Shown here: piece by piece, positions 14,509-23,006 of the stretch
How positions within the stretch are numbered: position 1 is the stretch's first letter
Layout of the letters: every line of letters starts with the position of its first letter
Assembly: GCA_964594905.1 (NCBI GenBank)
Contig: CAZQOI010000046.1
Location: 1 to 25,420 of the forward strand
Direction: 5' to 3'
DNA: 25,420 bases
From: Granulosicoccus sp964594905
GTDB lineage: Bacteria > Pseudomonadota > Gammaproteobacteria > Granulosicoccales > Granulosicoccaceae
The notes under the pieces: generated by a model
What the model saw: only the letters and a program-made list of their open reading frames with translations
Told to the model about the DNA's origin: nothing
Databases searched by the model: none
Program-made: the position numbers and the translations under genes

Positions 14509-17500
14509 GTGCGAAAACTTGCAACGGCAGCAGCAGTCAGCCTGGCTCTGGCATCCGGTGGCGCCTTTGGCCTTGGGCTTGGTGACATTGAGATGCGCTC
14601 AGCGCTGAATCAACCGATGAGCGCCGAAATCCGGCTGACGTCAGTCAAGCCCGGTGAATTGGACGGCATGATAGTGCAGTTGGCATCAGCCGATGCATTT
14701 GCGCGCGCGGGCATCGATCGCTCTCAAGCGCTAACCGACCTTCGCTTCACTGTCGATCAATCCTCTAATGTTCCGGTCATTCGGATCAGTAGTAACCGTC
14801 CTGTCGTTGAGCCGTTCCTGAACTTCTTGCTCGAAGTTGATTGGCCACAAGGTCGTATGGTGCGCGAATACACAGTCCTCCTTGATCCACCCGTGTTCAT
14901 GACGCCGTCGGCAACTGAGCGAAACACAGTGGCTGATCAACCAGCGGTCGTGCAGCGTAGTGAGGAAGTTCTGGTTTCACCAACACCTATTCAACGCGAT
15001 ACCAATGTTGCGCTGGCCGATACCTTTGAAGTTGAGGTAGTCGATGGTAGCGCGAGTGCTGAAGTTGAAGACTCAGCTGTTGTCAATATCGATGATGGTG
15101 GTGATGTTATTTCACTTGAAGGTCTTGATGAGATTGCAGCTGAAGGTGAAGTCATTTCACTAACTGATTCTGGCGTTCCTAATACTGAAGCGATCGAAAC
15201 ACGCGAAGCTGAGCTTGCGTTCGATCCTGATGCGTTTGAAATTGAAGTTGTTGGTGGTGGTGCAGAAGAAGTATCAGATGACTTTGTCATCGCGAGTGAA
15301 GAAACGACTAGCGCAGAAACAACTGAAGACTTTGTTGTAGAAATAGATGATTCAGATCTCGCTGATTCGAGCGATGGATCTACTATCGTATCGCTTGAAG
15401 AGCTCGAAGAGACTGTCTCTACAGAACGCGCCACGGAAGTAACTGTTGAACGTGGTGATACCTTATTCGAAATTGCTACTGCCAATGCCCAGAGCGGTGT
15501 ATCAGTTGAACAGATGATGATGGCCTTGCTTGAAGCTAACCAATCATCATTTATCCAAGGCAATATCAATTTGGTTAAAGCTGGTGAAATTCTACGCATA
15601 CCTGACGCGGATGCAGCTTCTACATTGACGCAGGGTCAGGCACTTGCAGCGATAGGCCAACAGAGCCAGTTGTGGCAGGAATACCGCGACAACCTGCGTG
15701 AAACACAATCGACAACTCTGGTTGAAAATCAAAACACTGACGACAACGCCACTGCTGATGTAACTGATGCGAGTGCAGACAGTTCCGCAGACAGTGCTGC
15801 AGATCAACCTGCAGTAACGGACGCGGTAACAGACAGTGACGCTACCGGTAATACCGATAGTGATGTGACAAGCGGTGGTTTGTCGGCTGAAGCGCAAGCG
15901 ATACTTGATTCTGCGCGCAATGAAATTCTTAATCGTGATGAACTGAAAATACTTGCAGATTCGTCTACGACCACTAGCGGTGCTAGTGCCACTAGCGATG
16001 ATGCCAATAGCGATACGTCGCGATTGTCTGAAATCAACCGCAAGTTGCAATTAGCGCGTGAAGAATTGTCCTCAACACGTATCCAGACAGATGATCTGTC
16101 AGAGCAAGCTGATGAATTAGGTGCAACGACAGATAACCTTGATGCGCTTGTTACGCTGCGTCAAAACGAAGTAGCGCGTCTTGAAGCACAGCTTAGCGAT
16201 GCTCGGGAAGCTGCCGAAGCGGAAGTTGCCGCAATAGCTGATGGCGCCACCGACATTGTCGCCGATAGCGATGCAGCGGGTGATGCGGTCGCTGACTTGG
16301 CTGGTGATGCGGCGGATGCTGCAGATTCTGCTGTTGCTGATGTGACAGCGACTGTCACAGACGCAGCTGGCGATGCGCAAGAGAAACTGACCGAAATTAC
16401 GTCTATTGCCACAGACACAGATGCAGACGCAACCACCGACGCTGAAGCTGTATCGACTGCTGCGGTTGCAACCCCAGAGCCGGTAGCGTCAACGCCTTGG
16501 TATCAGGATTTCCTCAAAGATCCGATGAAGATGCTGATTGCGGGTATTGGTGCTCTCGCTGCCTTGCTGCTTGGCTTCTTGTTATTCCGACGAAAGAAAT
16601 CAGATCCTGAAGAGCTTGATGTTGATGGTGCTCCGATAGTCTTCGACGAACAAGTTGATGGTGATCTTGATCTTCCTGATGATCCAATTGCTTCGGCTGG
16701 TGATGCAGTCGGTAGTGCAGCGGGCAAAGGTGTCGATGCTGTAAAAGGTGCGGCGGGTGCTGCAGGAGCGGCTGGAGTCGCAGCAGCAGGTGCGGGTGCC
16801 GCAGCTATCGGTGGTGTATTCGGTGGCGATGACGACAAGGTCGAAGACAAGATTGAAGACAAGTTCGAGAACGCCGACTTTGCCGAGACAGCAAGTTTTT
16901 CAGACACTGATGACACGATGGATTTTGGTTCTGAAACTCAAGCCATTTCAGATTTCGACGAAGATGGCATCGACAAAGACGACACGATTTCCGAAGTTGA
17001 TGTTTATCTCGCCTATGGCTTACATGGCCAGGCAGAGGAACTGCTGAATAAAGGCATTGAGGCAGAACCGGATAACGCTGAATACCGAGTCAAGCTTTTA
17101 GAAACCTATCACGCACAAGGTAATGGTGAGGGTTTTCATCAAGCTGCAACTGATTACCAACAACGGTTTGGTACTGCGAACCCTGAATGGGAAAAAATAT
17201 CAGCGCTGGGTGTTGAACTTCGCCCTGGCGACAGTTTGTATTCGTCAGCTGCCTCTACAGTTGAATCGGTAGGGACTGGACAGGTTGGCGGTACTGCGCT
17301 TGATGAAACCGACTTCACGTCATCAAACGATATCGACATGCCTACCAGTAGTGTCAGCCGTGATTTCACGTCGGCTGACGAAGCAGTTGATTTTGATAAT
17401 GGTGATGAATCGGAACTGATGGATCAAAGTATTGATCCCGCCTTTGCATTCAGTGAAGAAGATCTTGAATCGACCGGTGACTTCAGTAAGGTTGCCAATG

Positions 17501-18108
17501 AAATTTCTGATGATGCGGGCACTATCGAGTTTCCTGATTTCAGTTCAGATGCTGACAGTGCTTTGGACAAGGTATCCGATGCAGGTAGCGATGGTTTAGC
17601 GGCTGGCGCTGCGGCAATCGGTGGCGCAGGGGCAGCGATCGGCGGTGCTGCAGCAGCGGCTGGAGATAGCATTGGTGGCTTAGGTGATTCAATTGGTGAC
17701 ACCATTGGTGGTCTTGGTGACGAAAGCTTGAATCTTGACGAACTTGATGCCAGCAATGTTGCTGATGCTGCGAATGACAGCCTTGATTTGTCTTCGGTGG
17801 CTGATGACCTGACCCTTGATCTTGATCAACTCTCCACTGATATGGATCTCGATAGCACTGAGCTATTGGGTGATGGCGGTGCGATGAATGATCTTGAGAT
17901 TCCTGATCTCACTGCAGACAATGAACTGTTGTCTGGTGGCGATGTTGCTGCTGACAGTGATGAGATGGATACCATGATGGATCTTGCCAAAGCTTATATC
18001 GATATGGGTGATAACGATTCAGCCAGTAGTGCGCTTGGTGAAATCGTTAAAAGTGGTAGCCCACAACAGGTAACCGAAGCGGAAACCTTGCTGCGCAAGA
18101 TCAGTTAA
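14509..18108 (+). CDS. fimV: FimV-type polar hub / type IV pilus assembly protein
   Basis: A 1199-residue inner-membrane protein. It has a signal peptide (VRKLATAAAVSLALASGGA), then the FimV N-terminal domain beginning LGLGDIEMRSALNQPMSAEI (to about residue 125). An acidic low-complexity stretch follows, then LysM at about 310-365 (VERGDTLFEIATANAQ to AGEILRIP), a coiled coil at about 502-577, an Ala/Asp-rich segment and one membrane helix (about 674-694) followed by FRRKKSD. The cytoplasmic part has TPR-like helices (about 827-900) and the diagnostic C-terminal motif DTMMDLAKAYIDMGDNDSA. FimV organises the cell pole and supports type IV pili in Pseudomonas. I chose GTG 14509 because it puts VRKL at the head of a normal signal peptide; ATG 14446 is in frame but adds 21 residues with no ribosome-binding site. 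truA follows after 3 bp. Confidence 0.93.
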   Translation: MRKLATAAAVSLALASGGAFGLGLGDIEMRSALNQPMSAEIRLTSVKPGELDGMIVQLASADAFARAGIDRSQALTDLRFTVDQSSNVPVIRISSNRPVVEPFLNFLLEVDWPQGRMVREYTVLLDPPVFMTPSATERNTVADQPAVVQRSEEVLVSPTPIQRDTNVALADTFEVEVVDGSASAEVEDSAVVNIDDGGDVISLEGLDEIAAEGEVISLTDSGVPNTEAIETREAELAFDPDAFEIEVVGGGAEEVSDDFVIASEETTSAETTEDFVVEIDDSDLADSSDGSTIVSLEELEETVSTERATEVTVERGDTLFEIATANAQSGVSVEQMMMALLEANQSSFIQGNINLVKAGEILRIPDADAASTLTQGQALAAIGQQSQLWQEYRDNLRETQSTTLVENQNTDDNATADVTDASADSSADSAADQPAVTDAVTDSDATGNTDSDVTSGGLSAEAQAILDSARNEILNRDELKILADSSTTTSGASATSDDANSDTSRLSEINRKLQLAREELSSTRIQTDDLSEQADELGATTDNLDALVTLRQNEVARLEAQLSDAREAAEAEVAAIADGATDIVADSDAAGDAVADLAGDAADAADSAVADVTATVTDAAGDAQEKLTEITSIATDTDADATTDAEAVSTAAVATPEPVASTPWYQDFLKDPMKMLIAGIGALAALLLGFLLFRRKKSDPEELDVDGAPIVFDEQVDGDLDLPDDPIASAGDAVGSAAGKGVDAVKGAAGAAGAAGVAAAGAGAAAIGGVFGGDDDKVEDKIEDKFENADFAETASFSDTDDTMDFGSETQAISDFDEDGIDKDDTISEVDVYLAYGLHGQAEELLNKGIEAEPDNAEYRVKLLETYHAQGNGEGFHQAATDYQQRFGTANPEWEKISALGVELRPGDSLYSSAASTVESVGTGQVGGTALDETDFTSSNDIDMPTSSVSRDFTSADEAVDFDNGDESELMDQSIDPAFAFSEEDLESTGDFSKVANEISDDAGTIEFPDFSSDADSALDKVSDAGSDGLAAGAAAIGGAGAAIGGAAAAAGDSIGGLGDSIGDTIGGLGDESLNLDELDASNVADAANDSLDLSSVADDLTLDLDQLSTDMDLDSTELLGDGGAMNDLEIPDLTADNELLSGGDVAADSDEMDTMMDLAKAYIDMGDNDSASSALGEIVKSGSPQQVTEAETLLRKIS

Positions 18109-18111
18109 GTC

Positions 18112-18900
18112 TTGCGTTACGCACTCGCCGTTGAATATAACGGCGGCGGCTTTTGCGGCTGGCAACGCCAGCCGCATTGCCATTCGGTTCAGGCAGAACT
18201 CGAACAAGCCCTTTCCCACATCGCTCAAACACCCATCACCGTTCACTGTGCCGGACGGACCGATACGGGTGTGCATGCACGCGCTCAAATCGTGCACTTC
18301 GATTGCGATACCCTACGCCCACTGACCGGTTGGTCATTTGGCGTTAACAGCCATCTCGACAAACGCGTGGCCGTGCATTGGGCATCACCTGTCAGCGATG
18401 ATTTTCATGCCCGTTTCAGTGCTTTGAATCGTAGCTATCGTTACTCCTTACTCAACCGCGCCACACGACCGGGATTGAGATCCGGGATGATTGGCTGGGA
18501 ACGGGTAGGGCTCGATACACAGCGTATGCATGACGCGGCGCAAGTACTGGTCGGCGAACAAGACTTTTCAAGCTTTCGTTCATCAGAATGTCAGGCGAAC
18601 CATGCCATCCGTGAGGTACAAGCCGTCAGTGTTATCCGTGACGGTGATGAAGTTCATGTGGATATTCAGGCCAATGGTTTTTTGCACAATATGGTCAGAA
18701 TCGTCACTGGTTGCCTGTTGGCAGTGGGGCGTGGTGAGCGGCCAGTGTCCTGGCTGGCGGAACTCCTTGAGGCGCAGGATCGGACTCTTGCTGGTGCGAC
18801 GGTGCCACCACATGGTCTTTATTTCATACAACCACAGTATCCCCTTAAGTTCGGTATACCGGATTTCAGCGATACGAGTCTGCCACCCTGGCATCCTTGA
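18112..18900 (+). CDS. truA: tRNA pseudouridine(38-40) synthase
   Basis: This 262-residue enzyme isomerises uridines 38-40 in the anticodon arm of tRNAs. It has GWQRQPHCHSVQAELEQAL, the catalytic Asp51 in GRTDTGVHA, FHARFSALNRSYRYS, and the C-terminal GFLHNMVRIVTG and PPHGLYF segments that define TruA. The start is TTG 18112, three bases after the fimV stop; no in-frame ATG or GTG precedes the conserved RYALAVEYNG strand, and no strong ribosome-binding site is visible. Initiation therefore probably depends on termination of fimV translation. Its place between fimV and trpF is conserved in Pseudomonas-type gammaproteobacteria. Confidence 0.96.
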   Translation: MRYALAVEYNGGGFCGWQRQPHCHSVQAELEQALSHIAQTPITVHCAGRTDTGVHARAQIVHFDCDTLRPLTGWSFGVNSHLDKRVAVHWASPVSDDFHARFSALNRSYRYSLLNRATRPGLRSGMIGWERVGLDTQRMHDAAQVLVGEQDFSSFRSSECQANHAIREVQAVSVIRDGDEVHVDIQANGFLHNMVRIVTGCLLAVGRGERPVSWLAELLEAQDRTLAGATVPPHGLYFIQPQYPLKFGIPDFSDTSLPPWHP

Positions 18901-18918
18901 ACAACACTGTTCTGTTGT
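18901..18918. repeat. Inverted repeat between truA and trpF
   Basis: ACAACA-CTGTTC-TGTTGT has perfect 6-bp arms in the 62-bp truA-trpF gap. An overlapping dyad GAACA-ACAC-TGTTC lies at 18899-18912. There is no T-run, so termination is unlikely. A TTGTCA -35-like box (18915-18920) overlaps it, but no matching -10 follows. Function unclear. Confidence 0.3.
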
Positions 18919-18962
18919 CAGCACAACACGAAACCAAGCCATTTTGCTAAGGTCGTAGTCAT

Positions 18963-19598
18963 ATGACGCGCCGAACCCGAGTCAAAATTTGTGGCATCAC
19001 TCGCGTGGAGGACGCATTGTGCGCTGAGGCGCTTGGTGTAGATGCGCTCGGCTTCGTTTTTGTCCCGGCCAGTAAACGCTATGTTGAGGTAGCGGCGGCG
19101 CGAGCCATATCGGCGAAATTGTCACCCTTTGTTACGACCGTAGGCTTGTTTCTCGATGCTGAGCCTGCTTTCATAAGGGAAGTACTTGAGGAGATGCCGG
19201 GCTTGCTACCGCAGTTTCATGGTCGTGAAAGTAGCGAATATTGCGAACAGTTCAAGCGGCCTTATTTAAAGGCCATTGGCATGGCTGGCGGTCTACCTTC
19301 GTTAGAGGCATTGAGTGAGTTTGCCCATTGTCGAGGTTTTTTGTTTGACAGCAATGCACCCGGCGAATTGGGCGGAACAGGTCATACCTTCGATTGGCAG
19401 GCATTGGCGGGTGGTGTGAACCTGCCATTGATTTTGGCTGGTGGGCTTGATGCAGATAATGTTGGCAATGGTATTAAAACCTTACAACCGATGGCGGTGG
19501 ACGTCAGTTCAGGTGTTGAGGTCGATAAAGGCGTCAAGGATGCAGATGCCATGCAGAGGTTTATGCATGCAGTGGCGAAAGCTGATTGGCAAACCTGA
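18963..19598 (+). CDS. trpF: Phosphoribosylanthranilate isomerase
   Basis: This 211-residue (beta/alpha)8 barrel converts N-(5'-phosphoribosyl)anthranilate to the carboxyphenylamino-deoxyribulose phosphate in tryptophan synthesis. The catalytic Cys10 is in RVKICGITR. The catalytic Asp is in GFLFDSNAPGELGGTG. The phosphate-binding loops are LILAGGLDADNV and VDVSSGVEVDKGVKD. It is monofunctional, unlike the TrpC-TrpF fusion of enteric bacteria. It starts at ATG 18963, 62 bp after truA. trpB and trpA, which sit next to trpF in many genomes, are absent here and accD follows directly, as in Pseudomonas. Confidence 0.97.
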   Translation: MTRRTRVKICGITRVEDALCAEALGVDALGFVFVPASKRYVEVAAARAISAKLSPFVTTVGLFLDAEPAFIREVLEEMPGLLPQFHGRESSEYCEQFKRPYLKAIGMAGGLPSLEALSEFAHCRGFLFDSNAPGELGGTGHTFDWQALAGGVNLPLILAGGLDADNVGNGIKTLQPMAVDVSSGVEVDKGVKDADAMQRFMHAVAKADWQT

Positions 19599-19648
19599 AC
19601 AAATCATCGTTGGTCATCCTGACTGGCAAAAATGAGCGAAAGCAAGAC

Positions 19649-20602
19649 GTGAGCGAAGAAGACAACAACGACGATAAGAACGAAGACAAGTCTAAATCAG
19701 CAGCGGCGGCCGCTGCTGTTAGAGGTATGAGCTGGTTTGAGAAACTTATTCCTGCCCGTATCAGTCCGCGCAATGAAAGTAAGGGAAATGTCCCTGAAGG
19801 CGTTTGGGTCAAGTGTGACAATTGTTCGAACGTTCTGTACCACGCAGAACTCGAACGCGCTCAGGACGTTTGTATCAAGTGCGGTCATCACATGATGATT
19901 GGTGCAAGAAAGCGTATTGATCGTCTACTGGATGCCGGCGAGCGAATGGAGATTGGTGAGTCGGTCGAACCCGTTGATATGTTGAAGTTCAAGGACTCCA
20001 AACGTTATAAGGATCGATTGAGTCAGGCTAGCAAAGACTCTGGTGAAAAAGATGCGCTTGTCGTCATGCGCGGGCAGCTTCATGGCATGCCGGTTGTGGT
20101 TGCGGTTTTTGATTTCAAGTTCATGGCAGGTTCGATGGGATCTGTCGTTGGCGAACGTTTCTGCCGAGCCTGCGATGTAGCGCTTGAAGAGAGGATACCG
20201 TTTATCTGTTTTAGCGCCAGTGGTGGTGCACGTATGCAGGAAGCCTTGTTTTCATTGCTGCAAATGGGCAAAACCAGCGCGCTGTTGGAGCGTTTGGCCT
20301 CGCGTTCTATTCCCTATATCTCGGTGTTGACTGATCCGACCATGGGCGGTGTTTCTGCATCCCTGGCCATGCTTGGCGACATCATCATTGCAGAACCAGG
20401 AGCCCGTATTGGCTTTGCTGGTCGACGCGTTATAGAGCAGACGGTGCGAGAGAAACTACCCGATGGATTTCAGAGTAGCGAGTTCTTGCTTGAACACGGG
20501 GCGATAGACATGATCTGTGATCGGCGTGAGATGCGCGATTCACTCGCTCGTTTGTTGGCAAAACTCGGAGACAAGCCTGAGCTCAGCCTTGCCAGCGCTT
20601 GA
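19649..20602 (+). CDS. accD: Acetyl-CoA carboxylase carboxyltransferase beta subunit
   Basis: This is the zinc-containing beta subunit of acetyl-CoA carboxylase, which with AccA transfers carboxyl from biotin to acetyl-CoA in fatty acid synthesis. The conserved part starts MSWFEKLIPARI (from 19727), followed by the four-Cys zinc ribbon CDNCSNVLYHAELERAQDVC and CGHH, then ASGGARMQEA and DPTMGGVSASLAMLGD (crotonase-like fold). The frame stays open upstream through a charged, low-complexity stretch (EEDNNDDKNEDKSKS plus six alanines). GTG 19649 is my preferred start. ATG 19727 has its AGAGG only 1 base away, too close to work well, and TTG 19586 would overlap trpF. None is compelling, so the N-terminus is uncertain by up to 47 residues. 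folC overlaps its stop. Confidence 0.93.
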   Translation: MSEEDNNDDKNEDKSKSAAAAAAVRGMSWFEKLIPARISPRNESKGNVPEGVWVKCDNCSNVLYHAELERAQDVCIKCGHHMMIGARKRIDRLLDAGERMEIGESVEPVDMLKFKDSKRYKDRLSQASKDSGEKDALVVMRGQLHGMPVVVAVFDFKFMAGSMGSVVGERFCRACDVALEERIPFICFSASGGARMQEALFSLLQMGKTSALLERLASRSIPYISVLTDPTMGGVSASLAMLGDIIIAEPGARIGFAGRRVIEQTVREKLPDGFQSSEFLLEHGAIDMICDRREMRDSLARLLAKLGDKPELSLASA

Positions 20603-21852
20603 TGGATTCTTCTGATTCGCTTGAGAGCTGGCTTGACTGGCTCGAGACGATTCATCCCAGCGCGATTGATATGACAATTGAACGTGTTGCGCGGGTGGCT
20701 GATCGCCTGGGCATCGCTAAAGTTGATATACCGATCATCACAGTTGCTGGTACTAACGGCAAGGGTTCAACGGTTGCCATGCTGTCCAGTATTTATGCAA
20801 GCGGCGGATACAAGGTGGGTAGTTATACCTCGCCACATATTGTTGATTTTCGTGAACGTATCCAGATCAATAGTGAGATGGTCGATGCGTCTGTTGTTGT
20901 CAAAGCGCTTTCGCAAATTGAAGAGCAACGTAAACCAGATACCTTAACGTACTTTGAATATACAACACTTGCTGCCATGCAAGTATTCATCAACGCTGCA
21001 GTTGATGTGGTTGTGCTAGAGGTTGGCTTGGGCGGCAGGCTCGATGCAACCAATATTTGGGATACTGATTGCGCGATTTTAACCAGCGTTGCGCTTGATC
21101 ACGAAAGTTATCTGGGTTCTGACTTGTCAGTTATCGCCACAGAAAAAGCTGCGATCGGTCGCCCGGGTAAACCCTTTGTGCTGGGTGAACTTGATCCACC
21201 CGCATCATTCTGGGCGTACGCCAAAGCTCAGGGTTTTGCAGTGGAGGATATTGGTTCGATGCAACATTCAGCATTACCCAATACCTCTTTACCGGGGGAT
21301 CATCAACGACGCAACGCGGGCTGTGCCGTAGCGGCGGTACGCTTGATGAGTGAGCGTCTGCCGGTTGCCGATGCTGTTGTCGAACAAGCCTTGATGGTGG
21401 TGCGTATTGATGGTCGTTTCTCTCGTCACGAGGTCGACGGCGTGCCGGTGATAACAGACGTTGCCCATAATCCAGCGGGAGCCGCTGTGCTCAGCCGAAC
21501 CTGGCAAGCGGAAATGGGCACGCAAACCGCACACATGGTGTTTGCAGCTCTTGGCGATAAAGATCTGGTCGGGGTGACTACGGCATTGGCACCTATCGTT
21601 GCCTCCTGGCACTGTGCCGCACTGATCGATTCACGCGCTATGCCGGTGGATGAGATGACTGCTATTGTGCAGGACAGTTTGCAGGCAGAATCGCCAGTGG
21701 ACACTGATGCCCGCGAGGTTGCTGTCACTGGCTACGATAGTACTGAAGACGCGTTATCGGCAGCGTTGCAATTAGCCAATACAGATAACAAACCTGTGCT
21801 TGTTTGTGGCTCGTTTTATACAATAGCCGCTATTCAATCGAGCCTGTCGTAA
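20602..21852 (+). CDS. folC: Folylpolyglutamate synthase / dihydrofolate synthase
   Basis: This 416-residue Mur-ligase-family enzyme adds glutamate to dihydropteroate and to folates using ATP. It has the P-loop VAGTNGKGST (48-57), TSPHIVDFRERIQIN, the EVGLGGRLDATN segment, LDHESYLG (carrying the metal- and ATP-contact residues) and DVAHNPAGAAVL in the C-terminal domain. The ATG at 20602 shares its first base with the TGA of accD (TGATG), so the two are translationally coupled; an in-frame TTG just before it is less likely. The SPOR-domain gene starts 5 bp after the stop. Confidence 0.96.
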   Translation: MDSSDSLESWLDWLETIHPSAIDMTIERVARVADRLGIAKVDIPIITVAGTNGKGSTVAMLSSIYASGGYKVGSYTSPHIVDFRERIQINSEMVDASVVVKALSQIEEQRKPDTLTYFEYTTLAAMQVFINAAVDVVVLEVGLGGRLDATNIWDTDCAILTSVALDHESYLGSDLSVIATEKAAIGRPGKPFVLGELDPPASFWAYAKAQGFAVEDIGSMQHSALPNTSLPGDHQRRNAGCAVAAVRLMSERLPVADAVVEQALMVVRIDGRFSRHEVDGVPVITDVAHNPAGAAVLSRTWQAEMGTQTAHMVFAALGDKDLVGVTTALAPIVASWHCAALIDSRAMPVDEMTAIVQDSLQAESPVDTDAREVAVTGYDSTEDALSAALQLANTDNKPVLVCGSFYTIAAIQSSLS

Positions 21853-21857
21853 ACACG

Positions 21858-22442
21858 ATGGCCAGCAAATCCAGCGACGAACAGCAATCACAGAAGCTTC
21901 GACAGCGGCTGTGGGGAGCAGCAGTGTTGATTGCCATTGCTGTCATTGTATTGCCGCTGATTCTCGATGGCGCTGGTAGTGAAAGCCAGTTTCGGCGCGT
22001 TGAGCGTCTGCGAGAGGAACCGCCCCGCATTATCGATGAGGAGGGGAATTCAGAGCGGGTTGCTATCCCGGAAATGCGCGTGTCCAATCCGTCCAGAGCG
22101 GGCAACAATGCGATCGATATCCGGGTTGGCGAGGATAATCCGCCAGATTACATGAACGATGAAACGGCCATTGCAAACCCACGAGTTCCGCGTGACACCG
22201 CTCAAACCTTGAGCGCCTGGGTGGTTCAGGCTGGCAGCTTCCGCGACGAGATCAATGCAGTAGCGGTGCGCGATCGCCTCAGGCGAGCGGGGTATCCCTC
22301 GTTTGTGACCGAATCTGAATCCGACGGCGCGCTGTACCGAGTCAGGGTTGGCCCGATGATCGATCAGGGGCGTGCCGAATATACCCGTGGCAAAGTTGAG
22401 CAACTACTCGGTCGTGGTGCAGTCGTTGTGAGTTATCCGTGA
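21858..22442 (+). CDS. SPOR-domain membrane protein (DedD-like)
   Basis: This 194-residue protein has a short cytoplasmic N-terminus, one membrane helix at about residues 18-37 (LWGAAVLIAIAVIVLPLILDG), a charged Pro/Arg/Glu-rich periplasmic linker and a C-terminal SPOR domain (about 117-193: WVVQAGSFRDEINAVAVRD to RVRVGPMIDQGRAEY). SPOR domains bind denuded septal peptidoglycan, and DedD, found at this place in E. coli, helps cell division. Homology to DedD is by layout and position rather than strong identity, so no symbol is given. I chose ATG 21858; an in-frame GTG at 21804 would lie inside folC. Confidence 0.88.
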   Translation: MASKSSDEQQSQKLRQRLWGAAVLIAIAVIVLPLILDGAGSESQFRRVERLREEPPRIIDEEGNSERVAIPEMRVSNPSRAGNNAIDIRVGEDNPPDYMNDETAIANPRVPRDTAQTLSAWVVQAGSFRDEINAVAVRDRLRRAGYPSFVTESESDGALYRVRVGPMIDQGRAEYTRGKVEQLLGRGAVVVSYP

Positions 22443-22491
22443 GGAATCTTGCTAAGATAGCGCGCTTCTTATCGAGCAGGCGAGAGGCACC

Positions 22492-22995
22492 GTGTCAGGT
22501 ATAGACCTCGCTGTATTGGCCGTTATTCTGGTGTCCGCACTGATCAGTTTCATGCGCGGGTTTTTCCGCGAAGCCGTGAGTCTGGCGACGTGGATCATGG
22601 CAATTTTGATCACCTTGATGTTCACCTCCAAATTCTCAACCCTGCTACCGACTGAAACCATCGAAACGCCGGTGGCTCGCGCCAGTATCAGTGCAATGAT
22701 TTTATTTTTCGGCACCCTCGCAATCGGTGCCATGATCAGCTGGTTGTTTCAGCGCATTGTCGACAATAACTCGCTGACCAAGATCGATCGCACCGCTGGC
22801 GTGGTGTTCGGCTGTGGTCGTGGTGTCATCATTGTTGTTTTGCTGGTGCTGGCTGCGCATTTGTCGCCGAGCATCAAACAAGAGACTTGGTGGAAGGGAT
22901 CGGCCACCATGCCTTACTTCGAATATGCAGCGCGTTTACTGCATGCACAACTTCCTGGCTCCATAGCCACTCATTTTGACTTCTCACGCGGTTAG
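22492..22995 (+). CDS. cvpA: CvpA family membrane protein
   Basis: This 167-residue protein has four hydrophobic helices, at about residues 3-20, 27-46, 63-83 and 100-122, with FMRGFFREAVSLATW after the first and DRTAGVVFGCGRGVIIV at the fourth, as in CvpA. CvpA is named for colicin V production in E. coli and has been linked to envelope stress and purF expression; its biochemical role is not settled. It starts at GTG 22492 with GAGAGG (22482-22487) at short spacing. purF follows after 11 bp, the conserved cvpA-purF pair. Confidence 0.93.
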   Translation: MSGIDLAVLAVILVSALISFMRGFFREAVSLATWIMAILITLMFTSKFSTLLPTETIETPVARASISAMILFFGTLAIGAMISWLFQRIVDNNSLTKIDRTAGVVFGCGRGVIIVVLLVLAAHLSPSIKQETWWKGSATMPYFEYAARLLHAQLPGSIATHFDFSRG

Positions 22996-23006
22996 GCTTA
23001 AACACT

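Noticed and set aside
14991..15599. Long open frame antisense to fimV (202 codons, Ser/Thr-rich), with similar ones at 15804-16043 and 16503-16916
   Set aside because: Their composition is the reverse complement of Asp/Glu/Ala-rich fimV codons, they have no known domain or ribosome-binding site, and the sense strand is a clear FimV.
18915..18950. Separate promoter for trpF
   Set aside because: A good TTGTCA -35-like box is present, but no acceptable -10 lies at 16-18 bp spacing, so I list only the inverted repeat.
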